Shown here piece after piece: positions 24,009 to 33,220 of a DNA stretch of 64,000 nt (its first letter is position 1; every line of letters starts with the position of its first letter). A model generated the notes under the pieces. It worked only from the letters and a program-made list of their open reading frames with translations. It was not told the origin of the DNA and did not search any database. Source of the stretch: Microvirga aerilata. GTDB lineage: Bacteria; Pseudomonadota; Alphaproteobacteria; Rhizobiales; Beijerinckiaceae. The stretch lies in the NCBI RefSeq assembly GCF_016743775.1, contig NZ_JAEQMY010000008.1, positions 96,178-160,177 on the forward strand. Reading direction: 5' to 3'. The position numbers and the translations under genes are program-made.

Positions 24009-24776
24009 CTAACCGGCCGTCCAACCGCCGTCGACCATGAGCGCGGAGCCGGTGACAAGGGCCGAGGCATCGCAGGCGAGATACAGCACGGCTCCCATGA
24101 GATCTTCGAGGCGTCCGGTACGCCCGATCCTGATCTTCGACAGCACCGCCTCACGCACGCCCGGCGCTTTGAGCGTATCCTCGGTCATGGCCGTTTCGAT
24201 GAAAGTCGGGCAGATCGTGTTCACGCGGATGTTGTGCGGCCCGAATTCGATCGCCATGACTTTCGTCATGCCCTCGACGGCGAACTTGCTCGCGCAGTAG
24301 ACGGAGCGTCCGGCCGCACCGACATGCCCCATCTGCGACGACATGTTGATGATCGATCCACGCTGGCCCGCTTCGATCAGCCGTCGAGCCACCGCTTGCG
24401 CCAGGAAGAACGAGGCGCGCACATTGAGCCCCATGATGGTGTCGAAATCGTCCTCCGATACGCTGAGCGTCGGTTTGGGGCGATTCACGCCCGCGTTGTT
24501 GACCAGGATGTCGTAGGCCGGGCGCTCTGCGATCAGGGAGGCGACCATGCCCGTCCGGGTCACGTCCAATGCCACGTGATCGGCCGACAGGCCCTTGCCC
24601 GAGAGTTCCTCGGCTGCTTGTGCGACCTCATCGGAGGAGCGCGCCACCAGGGTTACATGAGCCCCGGCCTCGGCCAGAGCCGTTGCGGCCCCCAGGCCGA
24701 TCCCGCGCCCCGCGCCGGTCACGAGGGCTCGCCTTCCTTGAAGCGAGAACGACGGCATTCTTGGCAGGTCCATCAC
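24009..24776 (-). CDS. SDR-family oxidoreductase
   Basis: A classical NAD(P)-dependent short-chain dehydrogenase of 255 residues. It has the cofactor loop TGAGRGIG (20-27), NNAG (93-96), the catalytic Ser147 (NMSSQMG) and the Tyr160-x3-Lys164 pair (VYCASK). The C-terminal block TGSALMVDGGWTAG is the usual ending. The Arg at 46 after the second strand (VARSS) hints at NADPH preference. The substrate is unknown; sequence alone cannot separate sugar, fatty-acyl or gluconate-type reductases. It is followed upstream by 253 bp of unassigned DNA before the FAD oxidoreductase gene. Confidence 0.88.
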   Translation of the reverse strand: MMDLPRMPSFSLQGRRALVTGAGRGIGLGAATALAEAGAHVTLVARSSDEVAQAAEELSGKGLSADHVALDVTRTGMVASLIAERPAYDILVNNAGVNRPKPTLSVSEDDFDTIMGLNVRASFFLAQAVARRLIEAGQRGSIINMSSQMGHVGAAGRSVYCASKFAVEGMTKVMAIEFGPHNIRVNTICPTFIETAMTEDTLKAPGVREAVLSKIRIGRTGRLEDLMGAVLYLACDASALVTGSALMVDGGWTAG

Positions 24777-25029
24777 CTATCTACCTTTGCTCATGAGCCC
24801 GCGCCGTCCGGCACCGGCATGCTCGAGGTCCGCACCCGACAAGATGCTGTTTCCCAATCGGGCAACTTCAAACGATCCGCGCTGCTTCGACCGGCGCGAA
24901 CGCAGGTCGACGGATGCCTCTTCCTGAAACGTTCACCCGCGATGAGCGGAGGCTCGATCCCGTGGGGAGCCGGTCGACGATATCAGGAAACCTTCAGGGT
25001 GCCAGAAGGGTGAGCGCGAGCCGCCCGCA
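24777..25029. other. Intergenic region, nothing recognised
   Basis: Unassigned DNA between two minus-strand oxidoreductase genes. No hairpin with a T-run, small ORF with a ribosome-binding site, or promoter motif was seen. Confidence 0.3.
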
Positions 25030-26313
25030 TCACAGCCGCGCTGCCGCCGCATGGGCGATCTGGGCTCCGACCTCGTAATAGGCCTCCTTCGCCGCCCGAT
25101 ACCGAACGGGCTCGGGCTCGCTCATGGGCAGAGGCAGGTCGGCCTCGGAGATTTCCCGCAGGACCAGCCGCGCCAGCATTCTGCCGAAGACGGTTCCGGG
25201 CGCGATGCCCCGGCCATTATAGCCGCTGAAGGAAACGACGTTTCGGCCCAGCCTGTGAAACTTCGGCAGGCTGTTATGGGTCATGCCGATGCTGCCATAC
25301 CATTCGAACTCGAATTCCACGCCGGCAAGCTGCGGGAAAAGCTTCTTCAACGCGCGCCGCGCCCAGCTGGGATGAATGGACCGCCCCAGCCCACGAAGCG
25401 CGCCGACGCTGCCGACGATCAAGCGTCCCTGCCGGTCGAAGCGGAAGGAGCTCAGGATCTCCTTCGTATCCCAGACGCCCTGGCGCTCGGGCAGGATCGT
25501 GTCGCGCAGGTTGTCGCTCAAGGGCTTCGTGGCGAGATTGAAATAGGGAAGATGCACGAGCTCGGCACGGACCTGGGGCCACATATGTGCCGTATAGGCG
25601 TTGGTGGCCACGATGATCCATTGGGCCTGGACGGAGCCGCCGGCGGTGCGCACCCTCCAGCCGGCAGGGGTCTCCTGCGCATCCACCACAGGACTTGACG
25701 TAAAGATCCGGGCTCCGGCCCCGATCGCCGCAGCCGCAAGCCCGCGGGCATAGGCAAGCGGCTGAATGGTCCCGGCGCGAAGATCGAGAAGCGAGCCCGC
25801 ATAGGCCTTGGTTCCGACCTTGCGGGCCGTCTCCTCGGCGCCGAGCAGATGCACCGGCGCGCCGCGGGCCTGCCATTGCCGCGCCCTCTCCTGCAGCTCG
25901 GCCAAGCCCTTCGGGCCGACCGCGCAATGCAGCGTGCCGTTCCGTTCGCTCTCGCAGGCGATGGCATGCTTCTCCACAAGCTGGAACACGAGGCTCGGCG
26001 CCTCCCCAAGCGCGTGGAGCAGGCGCTTGCCGTAGACGTCGCCGAGCTCCCCCTGCAGGTCGTCCGGCATCACCCACATGCCGGCATTGACCAGGCCGAC
26101 ATTGCGCCCGGACCCGCCAAAGCCGATGGCGACACCCTCCAGCACGGCCACGGAGGCTCCGGCCTCGGCCAGGTGGAGCGCCGCCGACAATCCGGTGAAG
26201 CCCGCGCCAATCACCACCACATCGGCGGTCAGGTCGCCCGCCAGGCTGGATGTCGGGACCGCCGGAGGCGCCGAGCGCTCCCATAGGCCATGGCTTCGTG
26301 GATCGTCCTGCAT
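25030..26313 (-). CDS. FAD-dependent oxidoreductase (DAO family, OrdL/PuuB-like)
   Basis: A 427-residue flavoenzyme of the D-amino-acid-oxidase fold. The N-terminal dinucleotide motif is VVVIGAGFTGLSAALHLAEAG (about 30-50), with the acidic ribose ligand near VAVLEG. The C-terminal FAD contact is VVSFSGYNGRGIAPGTVFG. The overall pattern resembles gamma-glutamylputrescine oxidase and related amine oxidases. A small amine or amino acid is a likely substrate, but it is not established. The gene diverges from a GcvA-type LysR gene over a 130-bp gap, a frequent regulator-target arrangement. Confidence 0.85.
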   Translation of the reverse strand: MQDDPRSHGLWERSAPPAVPTSSLAGDLTADVVVIGAGFTGLSAALHLAEAGASVAVLEGVAIGFGGSGRNVGLVNAGMWVMPDDLQGELGDVYGKRLLHALGEAPSLVFQLVEKHAIACESERNGTLHCAVGPKGLAELQERARQWQARGAPVHLLGAEETARKVGTKAYAGSLLDLRAGTIQPLAYARGLAAAAIGAGARIFTSSPVVDAQETPAGWRVRTAGGSVQAQWIIVATNAYTAHMWPQVRAELVHLPYFNLATKPLSDNLRDTILPERQGVWDTKEILSSFRFDRQGRLIVGSVGALRGLGRSIHPSWARRALKKLFPQLAGVEFEFEWYGSIGMTHNSLPKFHRLGRNVVSFSGYNGRGIAPGTVFGRMLARLVLREISEADLPLPMSEPEPVRYRAAKEAYYEVGAQIAHAAAARL

Positions 26314-26443
26314 GCCGCATAACCTTTGATCGAGCAGAAGGATTGCTCTGTTCAGCCATCATTCCTTCCTGTAATCAGATTCCAGGAAGCTGCCCCACGG
26401 GCAAACCAATTTTCCTTATGAGATCATCGCCAAAGGTAATGAA

Positions 26444-27370
26444 ATGGGTACGGCGCGTCGTTTCCTGCCGTCCATGTCGCTGCTGCGGGCCTTCGAGGCG
26501 GCGGCACGGCATCAAAGCTTCACGGCCGCTGCCGCGGAGCTGAACCTGACACAGGGAGCGGTGAGCCGGCAGATACGGGTGCTGGAGGAGCTTCTCGGCT
26601 CCGATCTCTTTCTCAGGGAGCGCCAGACCGTTCGCCTCACCGCAGCCGGCGAGACCTATGCCCGCGAGATCAGGGAAGCGCTCAAACGGATTTCCAGCGC
26701 CACCCTGAGCTTTCGCGCGAACCCACGGGGCGGCACCCTCAATCTGGCCATTCTGCCGACCTTCGGAACCCGGTGGCTCGCGCCTCGCCTTCCCCGTTTC
26801 CTGAGCCATAACCCCGGCATCACGATCAACCTGACCACGCGCCTCGCGCCCTTCGACTTCAACCTCGAACAGGCCGACGCCGCGATCCATTTCGGCGGCC
26901 CCGACTGGCCGGGCGCCGAGCTCGAACTGCTCATGAGCGAAACGGTCGTGCCCGCCTGCAGCCGCCTGCTCCAGGAGCAATACGGGTTCGAGAAACCGGG
27001 CGATCTGCTGAAAGCGCCTCTCCTGCACCTCGTTTCGCGGCCCGATGCCTGGGAGCGCTGGTTCGAGGTCAACGGCGCCCTGCCGGAGCCTCTTCAGGGC
27101 ATGCTGTTCGACCAGTTTGCAACAGCCGCCCAAGCAGCCATCTCAGGCCTCGGCATCGCCCTCCTGCCGGAATTCCTCATCCAGGACGAGCTGCGGCGCG
27201 GCGATCTCGTGAGGGCTCTCGACCTGCCGATGCAAAGCACGGAACAATACTATCTGGCATGGCCCTCGAACCGTTCATCGTACTGGCCGCTGACGGTCTT
27301 CCGACACTGGATCGTTCAGGAGATGCAGGCGTTCGCCCCAAGCACCCGCGACGCGCCCGAGCGTCCATGA
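26444..27370 (+). CDS. LysR-family transcriptional regulator (GcvA-like)
   Basis: A DNA-binding regulator of 308 residues. The N-terminal winged HTH is clear (LRAFEAAARHQSFTAAAAEL, then NLTQGAVSRQIRVLEELLG, about 8-50). It is followed by the linker helix and a periplasmic-binding-like effector domain from about 90 (TLNLAILPTFGTRWLAPRL). That start resembles the GcvA subgroup. It reads away from the divergent FAD oxidoreductase gene, so it most likely controls that gene and itself from the 26314-26443 interval. The effector is unknown. Confidence 0.9.
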   Translation: MGTARRFLPSMSLLRAFEAAARHQSFTAAAAELNLTQGAVSRQIRVLEELLGSDLFLRERQTVRLTAAGETYAREIREALKRISSATLSFRANPRGGTLNLAILPTFGTRWLAPRLPRFLSHNPGITINLTTRLAPFDFNLEQADAAIHFGGPDWPGAELELLMSETVVPACSRLLQEQYGFEKPGDLLKAPLLHLVSRPDAWERWFEVNGALPEPLQGMLFDQFATAAQAAISGLGIALLPEFLIQDELRRGDLVRALDLPMQSTEQYYLAWPSNRSSYWPLTVFRHWIVQEMQAFAPSTRDAPERP

Positions 27371-27532
27371 CGGCACGGACTCCGGTGGGTGTTCTTGCGC
27401 TGCAGCGGCAGGCCGGCACACAAGCCACGCTTGGGCAGCAACGCAGCGGCGTGCGTTTCCGGTGTTCAGATGCAACTGGTTTTTGGGTATGTTCCGACCC
27501 TGCTCATGGTCGAGCCGAGTGCTTCGAACCTT

Positions 27533-27608
27533 TGGCGCTCCCTAGGGGACTCGAACCCCTGTTTTCGCCGTGAGAGGGCGACGTCCTAGACCGCTAGACG
27601 AAGGGAGC
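27533..27608 (-). tRNA. tRNA-Glu (anticodon CTC)
   Basis: The minus strand folds into a standard cloverleaf. The acceptor GCTCCCT pairs with AGGGAGC. The anticodon arm TCGCC-CTCTCAC-GGCGA has anticodon CTC. The T arm is CAGGGG-TTCGAGT-CCCCT, and the 3' CCA is encoded (27535-27533). It is a single gene, with no neighbouring tRNA and no integrase or attachment-site duplication seen beside it. Confidence 0.95.
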
Positions 27609-27705
27609 TAGCAAGGTGGAGGCCGCTCGTATAACCAGCCTTCTGAATCCCTTCAAGCCCTTTTGCTGAAAAAAGCGAACGGCCCCGGTTTTAAATGAGG
27701 ATGCG

Positions 27706-28704
27706 GTGAACGACGCGACGAGACAGGAATGGATCCTGGAAGACGGCATGGCGGCCGAGCGGCTGGACCGCGTGCTGGCGAAACTTCAAAGCGACCTGTC
27801 GCGGAGCAGGCTTCAGGCGCTCATCCGCGACGGCCAGGTGGCCGTCGACGGGGTGCCGGCGCTCGACCCGAACCGCAAGGTCGGCGGCGGCGCGCATGTG
27901 GCCCTCATGGTCCCGCCTCCGGTTCCGGCGGAGCCGGAGGGCGAGGCGATTGCGCTCACCATCGTGTACGAGGACGACGACGTCATCGTGATCGACAAGC
28001 CCGCCGGCCTCGTGGTCCATCCGGCGGCCGGCCACGAATCCGGCACCCTGGTGAACGCGCTCATCGCCCATTGCGGGGAGAGCCTGTCGGGCATCGGCGG
28101 CGTGAAGCGCCCTGGCATCGTGCACCGTCTCGACAAGGACACGTCGGGCCTGCTGGTGGTGGCCAAGAACGACCTCGCCCATCAGGCCCTGTCGGCGCAG
28201 TTCGCCGACCATGGGCGCACCGGCCCGCTGGAGCGGGCTTATCTGGCGTTCGTCTGGGGTGTGCCCGACCGAAAGCGCGGAACGGTCGAGGCGGCGCTCG
28301 CCCGCAGCACCCACAACCGCGAGAAGATCGTGGTCGTCTCCGACGAGCGCGGCCGCTATGCCATCACCCATTACGAGGTTCTCGAAAACCTGCCCGCCGC
28401 CGCCCCCATGGCGAGCCTGGTCCGGTGCGAGCTGGAAACAGGACGCACCCACCAGATCCGGGTTCACATGGCCCATCTCGGGCACCCCCTCTTAGGCGAC
28501 CCGGCCTATGGTTCGGGCTTCAAGACCAAGGCGAATCGCCTCTCGGAGCAATCGAGAACTGCGCTGGGCGCGCTGAACCGGCAGGCCCTGCATGCGGCGA
28601 TCCTGGGCTTCGAGCACCCGCGGAGCGGAGAATTCCTGCGCTTCGAGAGCCCCCTGCCCTCCGACATGGAGGCGCTTCTTCAGGCCCTGCGCGCCGCGAT
28701 TTAG
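27706..28704 (+). CDS. rluD: RluA-family 23S rRNA pseudouridine synthase
   Basis: Isomerises uridines in rRNA. The 332 residues start at GTG 27706 with GAGG just upstream. They contain an N-terminal S4 RNA-binding domain (about 16-75: AERLDRVLAKLQSDLSRSRLQ) and the catalytic domain with the family motif HRLDKDTSGLLVVAK (nucleophile Asp143). Further blocks are ERAYLAFVWG and LETGRTHQIRVHMAHLGHP. RluD (large-subunit helix 69) is the most likely member because of the S4 domain, but RluC-type specificity cannot be excluded. It lies just upstream of rpoH on the same strand. Confidence 0.88.
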   Translation: MNDATRQEWILEDGMAAERLDRVLAKLQSDLSRSRLQALIRDGQVAVDGVPALDPNRKVGGGAHVALMVPPPVPAEPEGEAIALTIVYEDDDVIVIDKPAGLVVHPAAGHESGTLVNALIAHCGESLSGIGGVKRPGIVHRLDKDTSGLLVVAKNDLAHQALSAQFADHGRTGPLERAYLAFVWGVPDRKRGTVEAALARSTHNREKIVVVSDERGRYAITHYEVLENLPAAAPMASLVRCELETGRTHQIRVHMAHLGHPLLGDPAYGSGFKTKANRLSEQSRTALGALNRQALHAAILGFEHPRSGEFLRFESPLPSDMEALLQALRAAI

Positions 28705-28893
28705 CGTCAATCCGTCGCAAAATTCAGCCACGCTGGCACCCTTGCGCCCGCCAAGCGTTCACCACGTCTTGAAGCCCGACGCCTCTATTCGGACAAGGTT
28801 GAACCGAGTATACAGAGAAGCACGGCGGCCGGCCATCGAGGGGGCCGTCACAGGCTTGCCTCGTGGAATGAGGGAGCCAAAGGAGGATAGGAT

Positions 28894-29784
28894 ATGGCTA
28901 CAGCGCTTCCAGTGCTTGCCAATGAAGGAGGCCTTTCGCGCTATCTCGACGAGATCCGTCGCTTCCCCATGCTCGAGCCCCATGAGGAATACATGCTCGC
29001 CAAACGCTGGCGCGAGCATGGAGATCGCGAAGCCGCTCACAAGCTTGTCACATCCCACCTGCGCCTGGTCGCCAAGATCGCCATGGGCTATCGCGGCTAC
29101 GGCCTGCCGATCGGCGAGGTGGTGTCGGAAGGCAATGTCGGCCTGATGCAGGCCGTCAAGCGCTTCGAGCCCGACAAGGGCTTCCGCCTCGCCACCTATG
29201 CCATGTGGTGGATCAAGGCGGCGATCCAGGAATACATCCTGCGGTCCTGGTCCCTCGTGAAGATGGGCACCACCGCAAACCAGAAGAAGCTGTTCTTCAA
29301 CCTGCGCAAGGCCAAGGGCCGGATCTCCGCGTTCGAGGAAGGCGATCTTCGCCCGGATCAGGTGAAGCAGATCGCCACCCAGCTCGGCGTGACCGAACAG
29401 GACGTGGTGGACATGAACCGCCGGCTCGGCGGCGATGCCTCCCTCAACGCGCCCCTGCGCGACGAGGGCGAGGGCGGCGGCGAGTGGCAGGACTGGCTCG
29501 TCGATGCCGGCCAGAGCCAGGAGCAGATGCTGGTCGAGGAGGAGGAAGGCCAGAACCGGCTGACCGCCCTGCGCAACGCCCTCTCCGTGCTCAACCCGCG
29601 CGAGCGCCGGATCTTCGAGGCGCGCCGCCTCTCGGACGACCCGATCACCCTGGAGGAGCTCTCCTCCGAGTTCGGCGTCTCCCGCGAGCGCGTCCGCCAG
29701 ATCGAGGTGCGGGCCTTCGAGAAGATCCAGGAGGCGGTCAAGAAGAACCTGACCCAGATCGAGGCCTCCTCGGCCGACGCCTGA
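28894..29784 (+). CDS. rpoH: Heat-shock sigma factor RpoH (sigma-32)
   Basis: Directs RNA polymerase to heat-shock promoters. The 296 residues are of normal length. Region 2 includes LVTSHLRLVAKIAMGYRGYG and FRLATYAMWWIKAAIQEYIL. The diagnostic RpoH box QKKLFFNLRK (130-139) distinguishes it from RpoD-type factors. The region 4 HTH is EELSSEFGVSRERVRQIEVR. A strong SD (AAGGAGG) precedes the ATG. dnaK, dnaJ and grpE, its expected targets, lie within 17 kb. Rhizobiales often carry more than one rpoH, so this may be one paralogue of several. Confidence 0.95.
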   Translation: MATALPVLANEGGLSRYLDEIRRFPMLEPHEEYMLAKRWREHGDREAAHKLVTSHLRLVAKIAMGYRGYGLPIGEVVSEGNVGLMQAVKRFEPDKGFRLATYAMWWIKAAIQEYILRSWSLVKMGTTANQKKLFFNLRKAKGRISAFEEGDLRPDQVKQIATQLGVTEQDVVDMNRRLGGDASLNAPLRDEGEGGGEWQDWLVDAGQSQEQMLVEEEEGQNRLTALRNALSVLNPRERRIFEARRLSDDPITLEELSSEFGVSRERVRQIEVRAFEKIQEAVKKNLTQIEASSADA

Positions 29785-29803
29785 GCCCGGCCGAAGTCCC
29801 ATG

Positions 29804-29835
29804 AAAAAAGCCGCGCATCAGGCGCGGCTTTTTTT
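29804..29835. terminator. Bidirectional intrinsic terminator after rpoH
   Basis: A run of A, the 7-bp stem GCCGCGC with its complement around an ATCAG loop, and a run of seven T. It lies between the converging rpoH and the 402-residue gene, so it can terminate both. Confidence 0.88.
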
Positions 29836-29856
29836 GTTGCCCGATGCCGGCCGACC

Positions 29857-31065
29857 CTATTGCCACTGGCTGAAGGCGTCGTTCAGGATCTGCTCGCCGG
29901 AGCCGCCCTTCTCGAAGCTCAAGATGGCGCGCTGGCCCGACGCCATCCTGACCGGCAGGTCGATCCAGTTGCGGCGCACGAACAGCTGGGTGTTGCGCGC
30001 AATATCGACCTGCAGGTTGGACAGGCCGATCAGGAAGAGGTTTTCGCGCACCGGCACCGGCAGCCCGGCAACCGGGGTGCCGCGGGCGGCCTCCTCGCTC
30101 TTGAACTGCAGGAGCCCCACATCCCGGATCACGCGGCTGATGTCGCCCTCGCGGGTCGTGAAGGTGAGCTCGACCGTATGGGAGGCCGGAAGCGTCGTGT
30201 CGAGGTTGCGCCGCAGCAGGAGGCGCATCGTCAGCCCGGCATCGGGGATCTCGACCTGGGCGCTGACGGCCCGCTCCAGGGGCTGCCCCTGGCCCGGATT
30301 GACGTCCTCGAGGCGCCAGGTCACGCGTCCGACCTGGGCCTTCGGGGCCTGGGGATTCGTGGGATCCTCCTCGTAGAAGACCGCGCGCTGGGCGACGCCA
30401 ACCTCCTGACGGGGAGGCTGCGGCTGGCCCGCAGCCGCAGCCGGCGGCGCCTGGCCGCCGACCCGCTCGTTAATCTTGCTCTCGTCCGCGGGAGCCTGCG
30501 CCGGCGCCTCGGCCACGGGGGTCTCCGGCGGCAGATCCTCGGGCCTGTCCCGCCACAGGAAGGCGAAGGCCGCGATCGCCGCGATCACAAGGGCGAGGAT
30601 CGAACCGAAGATGACGGTGCGCGTGCGCCCCCTGCTCTGCATGGCCGGATGGGGGCGGCTGTCGATCTTGGGCCTGGCAACGGCAGGTTCCGCAGGGGCG
30701 GCCCCTGCCTGATCGTCCCCTGGGCCGACCTGAGGAGCCGGAGCCCGCAGGCCATGGGCCGGAGCGGCGCTCCGAAGCCCGTCGGAAGAGCCGTGAGCCG
30801 GCCGGTCGCCGGTCAGCTCGCCCGAGAAGGCATCGGGATCGAAGCCGGCCGGAGGCGCCGCGTAATCGGCCTCGACCCTGTCGATGGCCTGGTCGAGGGA
30901 CCGGCTCTCCTGCTGGATCTCCGCCTCCGACAGGGGCGGATTGAGGGAGCGCAGCTGGGAGATCAGGGCCGTTCGTGCGCGCTCGTAAACGGAGCGCCGC
31001 AGGTCGGGCGTCTGGTCGGGCAAGCCTTCGACGGCTCTTGCGATGAGGGGGTAATAATCTGCCAT
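29857..31065 (-). CDS. Conserved single-span membrane protein (402 aa)
   Basis: I do not know its function. The N-terminal 70 residues look like a conserved helical module (MADYYPLIARAVEGLPDQTP, then RRSVYERARTALISQLRSLN). A Pro/Ala linker follows, then one TM span near 150-172 after a basic patch (SRGRTRT). A second Pro/Ala linker leads into a beta-rich C-terminal domain (VGRVTWRLEDVNPGQGQPLE, ending ILNDAFSQWQ). Topology suggests a cytoplasmic N-terminus and a periplasmic C-terminus. It starts 33 nt after the purA stop on the same strand and probably shares its transcript. Similar proteins are common beside purA in Rhizobiales (recollection, not checked). Confidence 0.68.
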   Translation of the reverse strand: MADYYPLIARAVEGLPDQTPDLRRSVYERARTALISQLRSLNPPLSEAEIQQESRSLDQAIDRVEADYAAPPAGFDPDAFSGELTGDRPAHGSSDGLRSAAPAHGLRAPAPQVGPGDDQAGAAPAEPAVARPKIDSRPHPAMQSRGRTRTVIFGSILALVIAAIAAFAFLWRDRPEDLPPETPVAEAPAQAPADESKINERVGGQAPPAAAAGQPQPPRQEVGVAQRAVFYEEDPTNPQAPKAQVGRVTWRLEDVNPGQGQPLERAVSAQVEIPDAGLTMRLLLRRNLDTTLPASHTVELTFTTREGDISRVIRDVGLLQFKSEEAARGTPVAGLPVPVRENLFLIGLSNLQVDIARNTQLFVRRNWIDLPVRMASGQRAILSFEKGGSGEQILNDAFSQWQ

Positions 31066-31098
31066 TTCTGTTGGGAATGACCCGGTGAGGCTCCGCCG

Positions 31099-32391
31099 TC
31101 AACCCTCAAAGGGGTTCTTCATGAGGATTGTATCGTCACGCTCCGGCGAGGTGGAGAGCACGGCCACCGGCGCTCCGATCAGCTCCTCGATCCGGCGCAC
31201 GTATTTGATTGCCTGCGCCGGCAGGTCCGCCCAGGAGCGGGCGCCTGCGGTCGACCCGCTCCAGCCTTCGAAATCCTCATAGATCGGCTCGACGCGCGCC
31301 TGCGCGCCCTGGCTGGCCGGGAAGTAGTCGATGGTCTCGCCGTCGAGCCTGTAACCGACGCCGATCCGGATCGTCTCGAAGCCGTCGAGGATGTCGAGCT
31401 TGGTGAGGGCGATGCCGTCGATGCCGGAGGTGCGCACCGTCTGGCGCACCAGCGTGGCGTCGAACCAGCCGCAGCGGCGCTTGCGGCCCGTGACCACGCC
31501 GAACTCCTTGCCCTTCTGGCCGATCAGCTCGCCGGTCTCGTCGAAGAGCTCCGTCGGGAACGGCCCCTCGCCCACGCGGGTGGTGTAGGCCTTGGCGATG
31601 CCGAGCACGTAGCCCACGGCGCCAGGGCCCAGCCCGGAGCCGGTCGCCGCCTGCCCCGCCACCGTGTTGGAGGAGGTGACGAACGGATAGGTGCCGTGGT
31701 CCACATCGAGCAGCGCGCCTTGCGCACCCTCGAACAGGATGCGCCGGCCGGCCCGGCGCTGCTCGTCGAGCAGGCGCCACACGGCGTCCATGTAGGGCAG
31801 GACCTTGGGGGCGACCGAGGCCAGCTCCTCGTAGATCGCCTCGGGCTTGAACTCGTCGAGGCCGAAGCCGCGGCGAAGCGCATTGTGATGGGTCAGCAGC
31901 CGGTCGATCTTCTCGGGCAGCGAGCCGAGATCGGCGAGGTCCATGAGGCGGATGGCGCGGCGGCCCGCCTTGTCCTCGTAGGCCGGGCCGATGCCGCGCT
32001 TGGTGGTGCCGATCTTCGTGCCGGCGCTGCCGCTTTCGCGCAGGGCGTCGAGCTCCCGGTGGATGGAGAGAATCAGCGTGGCGTTCTCGGCCACGCGCAG
32101 GTTCTCGCGGGTGATCGACACCCCCTGCTCCCCTAAGCGCTCCACCTCGGAGGCCAGCGCATGCGGGTCGAGCACGACGCCGTTGCCGATGACGGAGAGC
32201 TTGTTCGGGCGCACGACGCCGGAGGGCAGGAGCGACAGCTTGTAGACCTTGTCGCCGATCACGAGGGTATGGCCGGCATTGTGCCCGCCCTGGAACCGCA
32301 CGACCACGTCCGCCTGCTCGGACAGCCAGTCGACGATCTTGCCCTTGCCTTCGTCGCCCCACTGGGCGCCCACGACAACCACGTTCGCCAT
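31099..32391 (-). CDS. purA: Adenylosuccinate synthetase
   Basis: Catalyses the GTP-dependent joining of IMP and aspartate, the first committed step to AMP. The 430 residues have the N-terminal GTP loop [12 protein letters not shown] (9-20), GHNAGHT (39-45), the IMP-binding block [41 protein letters not shown] and the C-terminal [13 protein letters not shown] region. Length is normal. The start codon lies only 17 nt after the T-run of an intrinsic terminator on the same strand, an arrangement discussed as a possible attenuator. Confidence 0.96.
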   Translation of the reverse strand: MANVVVVGAQWGDEGKGKIVDWLSEQADVVVRFQGGHNAGHTLVIGDKVYKLSLLPSGVVRPNKLSVIGNGVVLDPHALASEVERLGEQGVSITRENLRVAENATLILSIHRELDALRESGSAGTKIGTTKRGIGPAYEDKAGRRAIRLMDLADLGSLPEKIDRLLTHHNALRRGFGLDEFKPEAIYEELASVAPKVLPYMDAVWRLLDEQRRAGRRILFEGAQGALLDVDHGTYPFVTSSNTVAGQAATGSGLGPGAVGYVLGIAKAYTTRVGEGPFPTELFDETGELIGQKGKEFGVVTGRKRRCGWFDATLVRQTVRTSGIDGIALTKLDILDGFETIRIGVGYRLDGETIDYFPASQGAQARVEPIYEDFEGWSGSTAGARSWADLPAQAIKYVRRIEELIGAPVAVLSTSPERDDTILMKNPFEG

Positions 32392-32408
32392 CGCTTAAAG
32401 CCTCACAT

Positions 32409-32436
32409 AAAAAAACCCCGGCGCAAGGCCAGGGTT
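32409..32436 (-). terminator. Intrinsic terminator in the purA leader
   Basis: On the minus strand, AACCCTGGC (32436-32428), loop CTTGC, GCCGGGGTT (32422-32414, one G-T pair), then more T to 32409. It stops 17 nt short of the purA ATG. No minus-strand gene lies directly upstream to be terminated. Confidence 0.72.
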
Positions 32437-32672
32437 GGGTAAAAACCTTGCAAACCCTCATGGTGGATCATGCGCCACAGGTCAAGATCGAATGAGCCTT
32501 GTCCCATGCATCCTATGCAATCCGAAAGGCGGGAATGTGTTGTCCTGGCCCCGGCGCAAGGGGAGAACGGCCGGGGCCTTCGGGCCCGGAGCTTCGGGCT
32601 CAGGCCTTGAGGCTGATCGAGGGCGGCGCGGCCCGTTGGCCTGTGGTGACCGGCAGGAGCCGGGCACGCCTG

Positions 32673-32803
32673 GTGTCATCGCCGCGCAGGCGGGGATCCG
32701 GAACCAGGATGGTCGCAGGAGATGGCGGCGCGCCCAGCTCTTGTTCTGCGCCGTTAGCGGCTATGGATCCCCTTCCCTCGCTGACGCTCGCCGGGGATGA
32801 CAG
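32673..32803. repeat. Dispersed palindromic repeat, family B copy 1a
   Basis: Bounded by TGTCATC...GGGGATCC and CTATGGATCCCC...GGGGATGACA in inverted orientation. Shares the TCAT-CCCGG...GGATCC end structure with the copies at 40.6, 42.4, 50.7 and 58.4 kb. Non-coding. Confidence 0.65.
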
Positions 32804-32834
32804 CGGAGCGTTGACCGTGTGGCGCTCCGCTCAG

Positions 32835-32933
32835 TGTCATTCCCGGCCGGAGCGCAGCGCAGCGGAAGGGAATCCATAGCACCATGCTTGGGAGTGGATC
32901 CCCTTCCCGACCTTTCGGCCGCCTGGGATGACA
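32835..32933. repeat. Dispersed palindromic repeat, family B copy 1b
   Basis: Starts TGTCATTCCCGGCCGGAGCG, contains GGAAGGGAATCCATAG and GGATCCCCTTCCCG, and ends GGGATGACA. Adjacent to copy 1a, giving a tandem pair in the large purA-ada gap. Confidence 0.7.
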
Positions 32934-33220
32934 GCCCCTGTGCCATCCAGGACGGCAAGGCCGATCCAGGATCGTTAAACGAGGAGAGCGCGGGTTCCCC
33001 CTCCCCCTTGTGGGAAGGGCCAGGGTGCCGGCGCCTCACCGTCATAGGCTGTCGCTCACACCCCCTCCTCCCCACAAGGGGGGAGGAGGGCTCCAGCGGC
33101 CCTAGGCGCAGCGCCCTTCTCTTCCGTCGCCGACCGGTTCCGAAAGCGAACGACGCCACAGAAATCGGGTGTCGCGCTGCTCCGGGAGCGCTACGATGGT
33201 GCACAAGAAGGATCACCGCC

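Larger units (their letters stand above)
32437..33220. other. Long non-coding interval between purA and the AraC-MGMT gene
   Basis: About 780 bp with no gene I can support. Most of it is the two family B repeats plus another stretch of C/T-rich inverted sequence (CCCTCCCCCTTGTGGGAAGG near 32999 and CCCCACAAGGGGGGAGG near 33071) that can form a further hairpin. Long frames crossing it lack a ribosome-binding site and are treated as spurious. Confidence 0.55.

Noticed and set aside
27533..27705. Integration site at the tRNA-Glu gene
   Set aside because: No duplicated 3' end of the tRNA, no integrase and no composition change were seen on either side.
32499..32879. Plus-strand frames within the purA-ada gap (121 and 126 codons)
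   Set aside because: They run through the family B inverted repeats, lack ribosome-binding sites and give low-complexity products.
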